From Candidatus Omnitrophota bacterium (GTDB taxonomy: Bacteria > Omnitrophota > Gorgyraeia > JAUYCX01): DNA of 63,301 nt. The notes below the pieces were generated by a model. It worked only from the letters and a program-made list of their open reading frames with translations. It made no database searches and was not told where the DNA came from. The stretch lies in NCBI GenBank assembly GCA_030692045.1, contig JAUYCX010000067.1:1-63301 (forward strand), read 5' to 3'. Both the position numbers and the translations under genes were made by a program. Each line of letters starts with the position of its first letter. Positions within the stretch are counted from its first letter, which is position 1. This document shows, in pieces, positions 61,419 to 63,301 of this stretch.

Positions 61419-62204
61419 TTGTTCTGCATACTTATAATCCTCATTTTTATCTATTCTAAAAGATTGTTAAAGAAAAATAAGCACGCTTATTTTTTCCATA
61501 ATTTACCACCAGATAAAGTTTTAGCCATTTTTAGCGACAGGACTTATAATTTAGGTTTTTATAGTACAGCTTCCCAAAAATTAAGAGCAAAACGACAGAG
61601 CTTTCTAAAACCCTTAGGAATAAATTTTCGCAATTTAGTCTGCACAAAACAGCCGCATTTAAATAAAATTATTTTAATAAAAGAAAACCACAAAGGCAAA
61701 GGTTCATCAAATTTCAAAGATGCCATTTCTGGTGTTGATGGCTTGATTACCAAAACAAAACATCTGCCGCTGGCAGTATTTAGCGCTGATTGTTTATCTA
61801 TTTTTTTATTTGACCCTAAAAATGAAGCAGTCGGTTTACTTCATGCTGGCTGGAGAGGAACTTATAAAAAAATTAGCCAAAACGCAATTTTAAAAATGCA
61901 AAAAATATTCGGCACTAATCCAAATGATTTATTGGTTTCTTTTGGACCGGCAATCAGAAAATGCTGTTATGAAGTGGGTTTCAAATTTAGAAAATATTTT
62001 TCTAGTGATTTGATTAAAAGAAAAAACAAATTGTTTCTAGACTTAATTGAGGCGAATTTAAAGCAATTAATAAATACGGGTGTTAAAAAGAAAAATATTT
62101 TTGACTGCAAAATCTGTACATCTTGCCAGAATAAAAGATTCTTTTCTTATCGTCGGGAAAAAGAAAAAGCTGGCAGGATGATGTCATTAATGATGCTAAA
62201 ATGA
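61419..62204 (+). CDS. Laccase-domain (YfiH/PgeF-like) protein
   Basis: 261 residues from TTG 61419; the first 20 residues are hydrophobic and the true start may lie later. Multicopper-oxidase-like metal motifs: SADCLSIFLFDPKNEAVGLLHAGWRGTYKK (Cys and His ligands) and FGPAIRKCCYEVG. Members have been shown to act as purine nucleoside phosphorylases/adenosine deaminases (LACC1, YlmD) or peptidoglycan editing factors. The stop overlaps the sirtuin gene (ATGA). Confidence 0.92.
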   Translation: MFCILIILIFIYSKRLLKKNKHAYFFHNLPPDKVLAIFSDRTYNLGFYSTASQKLRAKRQSFLKPLGINFRNLVCTKQPHLNKIILIKENHKGKGSSNFKDAISGVDGLITKTKHLPLAVFSADCLSIFLFDPKNEAVGLLHAGWRGTYKKISQNAILKMQKIFGTNPNDLLVSFGPAIRKCCYEVGFKFRKYFSSDLIKRKNKLFLDLIEANLKQLINTGVKKKNIFDCKICTSCQNKRFFSYRREKEKAGRMMSLMMLK

Positions 62205-63010
62205 TGGCTCTAACGACCAAAGAAGATTTAGATTCAATAAAATCTTGGCTTAAGAAGGGAAAAGCAGTTGCTTTAACAGGGGCTGGAATTTCTGCAGAAA
62301 GCGGGATTCCTACTTTTAGGGGAAAAGGCGGCTTATGGGAAAAATACGACCCTGAGATTTTTGCTAATGCCGAAGAGCTACTTTCAACATTTAGACAAAA
62401 GCCGGAAAGAATTGTTGATTTTTTATCTGATTTATATTCGCTGCTACTTCAGGCAAAGCCAAATCCTGGCCACTTTGCCTTGGCCAAAATGGAAGAGAAA
62501 GGTATTTTGGATTGTGTCATTACTCAAAATATCGATGACTTGCATAATCTTGCTGGCTCAAGAAAAGTTTTCGAACTGCACGGTAATGCATTTCATCTGC
62601 GTTGTGAGAAGTGTTTTAGGAGGATGGGATTAGATAGGGAAAAATTGGCTGATTTGATAAATAAGATGAATAAATATAAAAATTCTAAGTGGAAATTATT
62701 AAGATTATTCAGCCAATTTTTCCCAAAATGCACATGTTTAGCTCGTTTTAGAATTGACATTGTTTTATTTGGCGAGATGCTTGATTATGATATTTTAAGC
62801 AAAGCCAATCAGGCAGTAAACAATTGTTCCCTACTCTTTTTAATTGGGACATCAGGTGTTGTTTATCCGGCAGCACAGCTTCCCTTTGCCGCCAAAGAAA
62901 AAGGGGCAAAGATTGTGGAGATAAATAATAATCCTTCGGAACTTTCTTATATTTGTGATTATCAAATATTAGGTAAAGCTGGAGAAATTTTGCCAGAGTT
63001 TATCAAATAA
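62201..63010 (+). CDS. Sir2-family NAD-dependent protein deacylase
   Basis: 269 residues. NAD-binding GAGISAESGIPTFRGKGGLWEKYDP, TQNIDDLHNLAG with the catalytic His in ELHGN, a zinc module (CEKC ... CTC), IVLFGEML, and GTSGVVYPAAQLP followed by EINN. All catalytic residues are present. Removes acyl groups from lysines using NAD. Last gene of the window. Confidence 0.96.
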   Translation: MMALTTKEDLDSIKSWLKKGKAVALTGAGISAESGIPTFRGKGGLWEKYDPEIFANAEELLSTFRQKPERIVDFLSDLYSLLLQAKPNPGHFALAKMEEKGILDCVITQNIDDLHNLAGSRKVFELHGNAFHLRCEKCFRRMGLDREKLADLINKMNKYKNSKWKLLRLFSQFFPKCTCLARFRIDIVLFGEMLDYDILSKANQAVNNCSLLFLIGTSGVVYPAAQLPFAAKEKGAKIVEINNNPSELSYICDYQILGKAGEILPEFIK

Positions 63011-63014
63011 AGCC

Positions 63015-63301
63015 CAAACTTATGGAGCGATAGCGCTCATAAGTTTGTGGCTGAATTTGACCCGACGAATGTGCCAAAATTGTCGGAGAGAATTTTGGCA
63101 CATCTTATCCCGAGAAATTTCGAAGAAATTTCCGGGACTTTATCCTTGAAATCGCTACGCGATTTCTAATGGTGAGTCGGGAATATTGATAACATATGCC
63201 CCTCGCCTAACCCAGATGGGTAGCCCTTCCTGATACCTTTTAAGGAAGGGGCTAAGCGCTTGTCAATTTCCTGCCTGCCTGCGGCAGGCGAGAAATTGAC
63301 T
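63015..63301. repeat. Terminal cluster of palindromic repeats
   Basis: No gene is seen after the sirtuin. In order: AAACTTATGGAGCG/CGCTCATAAGTTT (63015-63046); TGTGCCAAAATT/AATTTTGGCACA (63070-63102, as at 6639); GAGAAATTTCG...CGAAATCGC repeats (about 63111-63165); the bulged hairpin TAGCCCTTCCT/AGGAAGGGGCTA (63221-63254, as at 4106); and GTCAATTTC...GAAATTGAC enclosing CTGCC/GGCAG (63262-63300). Confidence 0.85.

Overview
The window reads as one 63.3 kb stretch of an AT-rich, uncultured, Gram-negative-type bacterial genome with the standard code. It has a type IV pilus/type II secretion assembly operon, FtsB-like and RmuC proteins, an enlarged PurS, two PurF paralogues and very many palindromic intergenic repeats. 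These traits would fit Candidatus Omnitrophota or a neighbouring candidate phylum, but the sequence alone does not prove this. Base 1 is the exact left end of an IS3-family element and the last 100 bases are palindromic repeats, so the window may be a whole metagenomic contig broken at repeats. All recognised protein genes are on the + strand.

Layout. 1-1265: intact IS3-type insertion sequence, which cuts a GspL-like (PilM+PilN) gene. 1266-4017: rest of the pilus/secretion operon (PilO-like, GspC/PilP-like, prepilin-like). 4219-5999: enolase and an FtsB/DivIC-like division protein. 6000-6930: initiator tRNA, terminators, palindromes and a leader with two alternative pairings. 6931-8371: small membrane protein and a REC-GGDEF-MshEN regulator. 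8512-28726: a long nucleotide-metabolism block behind a near-consensus promoter: purB, purC, small membrane protein + SPFH protein, tandem PurS, purL, Cys-rich exported protein, LOG-family protein, purQ, PurF-like paralogue, purF, purM, purD, purE, Sua5-LMW phosphatase fusion, rpiB, glyA, dCMP deaminase, nrdR, bifunctional nuclease, CCA-adding enzyme. Many of these genes overlap by ATGA or TAATG.

29.1-44.6 kb is an accessory island of conflict and defence genes: Fic, AbiEi/AbiEii with a palindromic operator, a broken HEPN gene, a RadC-like remnant, a membrane protein, a complete type I restriction-modification system (hsdM, hsdS, hsdR), a deoxyribosyltransferase/TIR-like putative effector, a hydrolase, a Phd/RelE toxin-antitoxin pair and a second Fic protein. 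Two unrelated families of dispersed repeats sit between these modules like punctuation.

44.6-63.0 kb returns to housekeeping and mixed genes: a Macro-Nudix fusion, a short pyruvate kinase, a receiver protein, PEBP, SpoU methyltransferase, pseudouridine synthase, ABC-F, RtcA, an EndoIII-like glycosylase, a three-domain acyl-activating/ACP/acyltransferase protein, an ankyrin protein, flavin reductase and LhgO-like oxidase, an Lrp-type RAM domain, RmuC, a YfiH-type laccase-domain protein and a sirtuin.

The most distinctive features are non-coding or structural. There are heptanucleotide tandem arrays in spacers and in frame inside four purine genes, hairpin families whose stems covary between copies, a leader where one arm can pair with either of two others (one covering a start codon), and a 40-bp tandem duplication at the start of hsdS that moves the original ATG out of frame.
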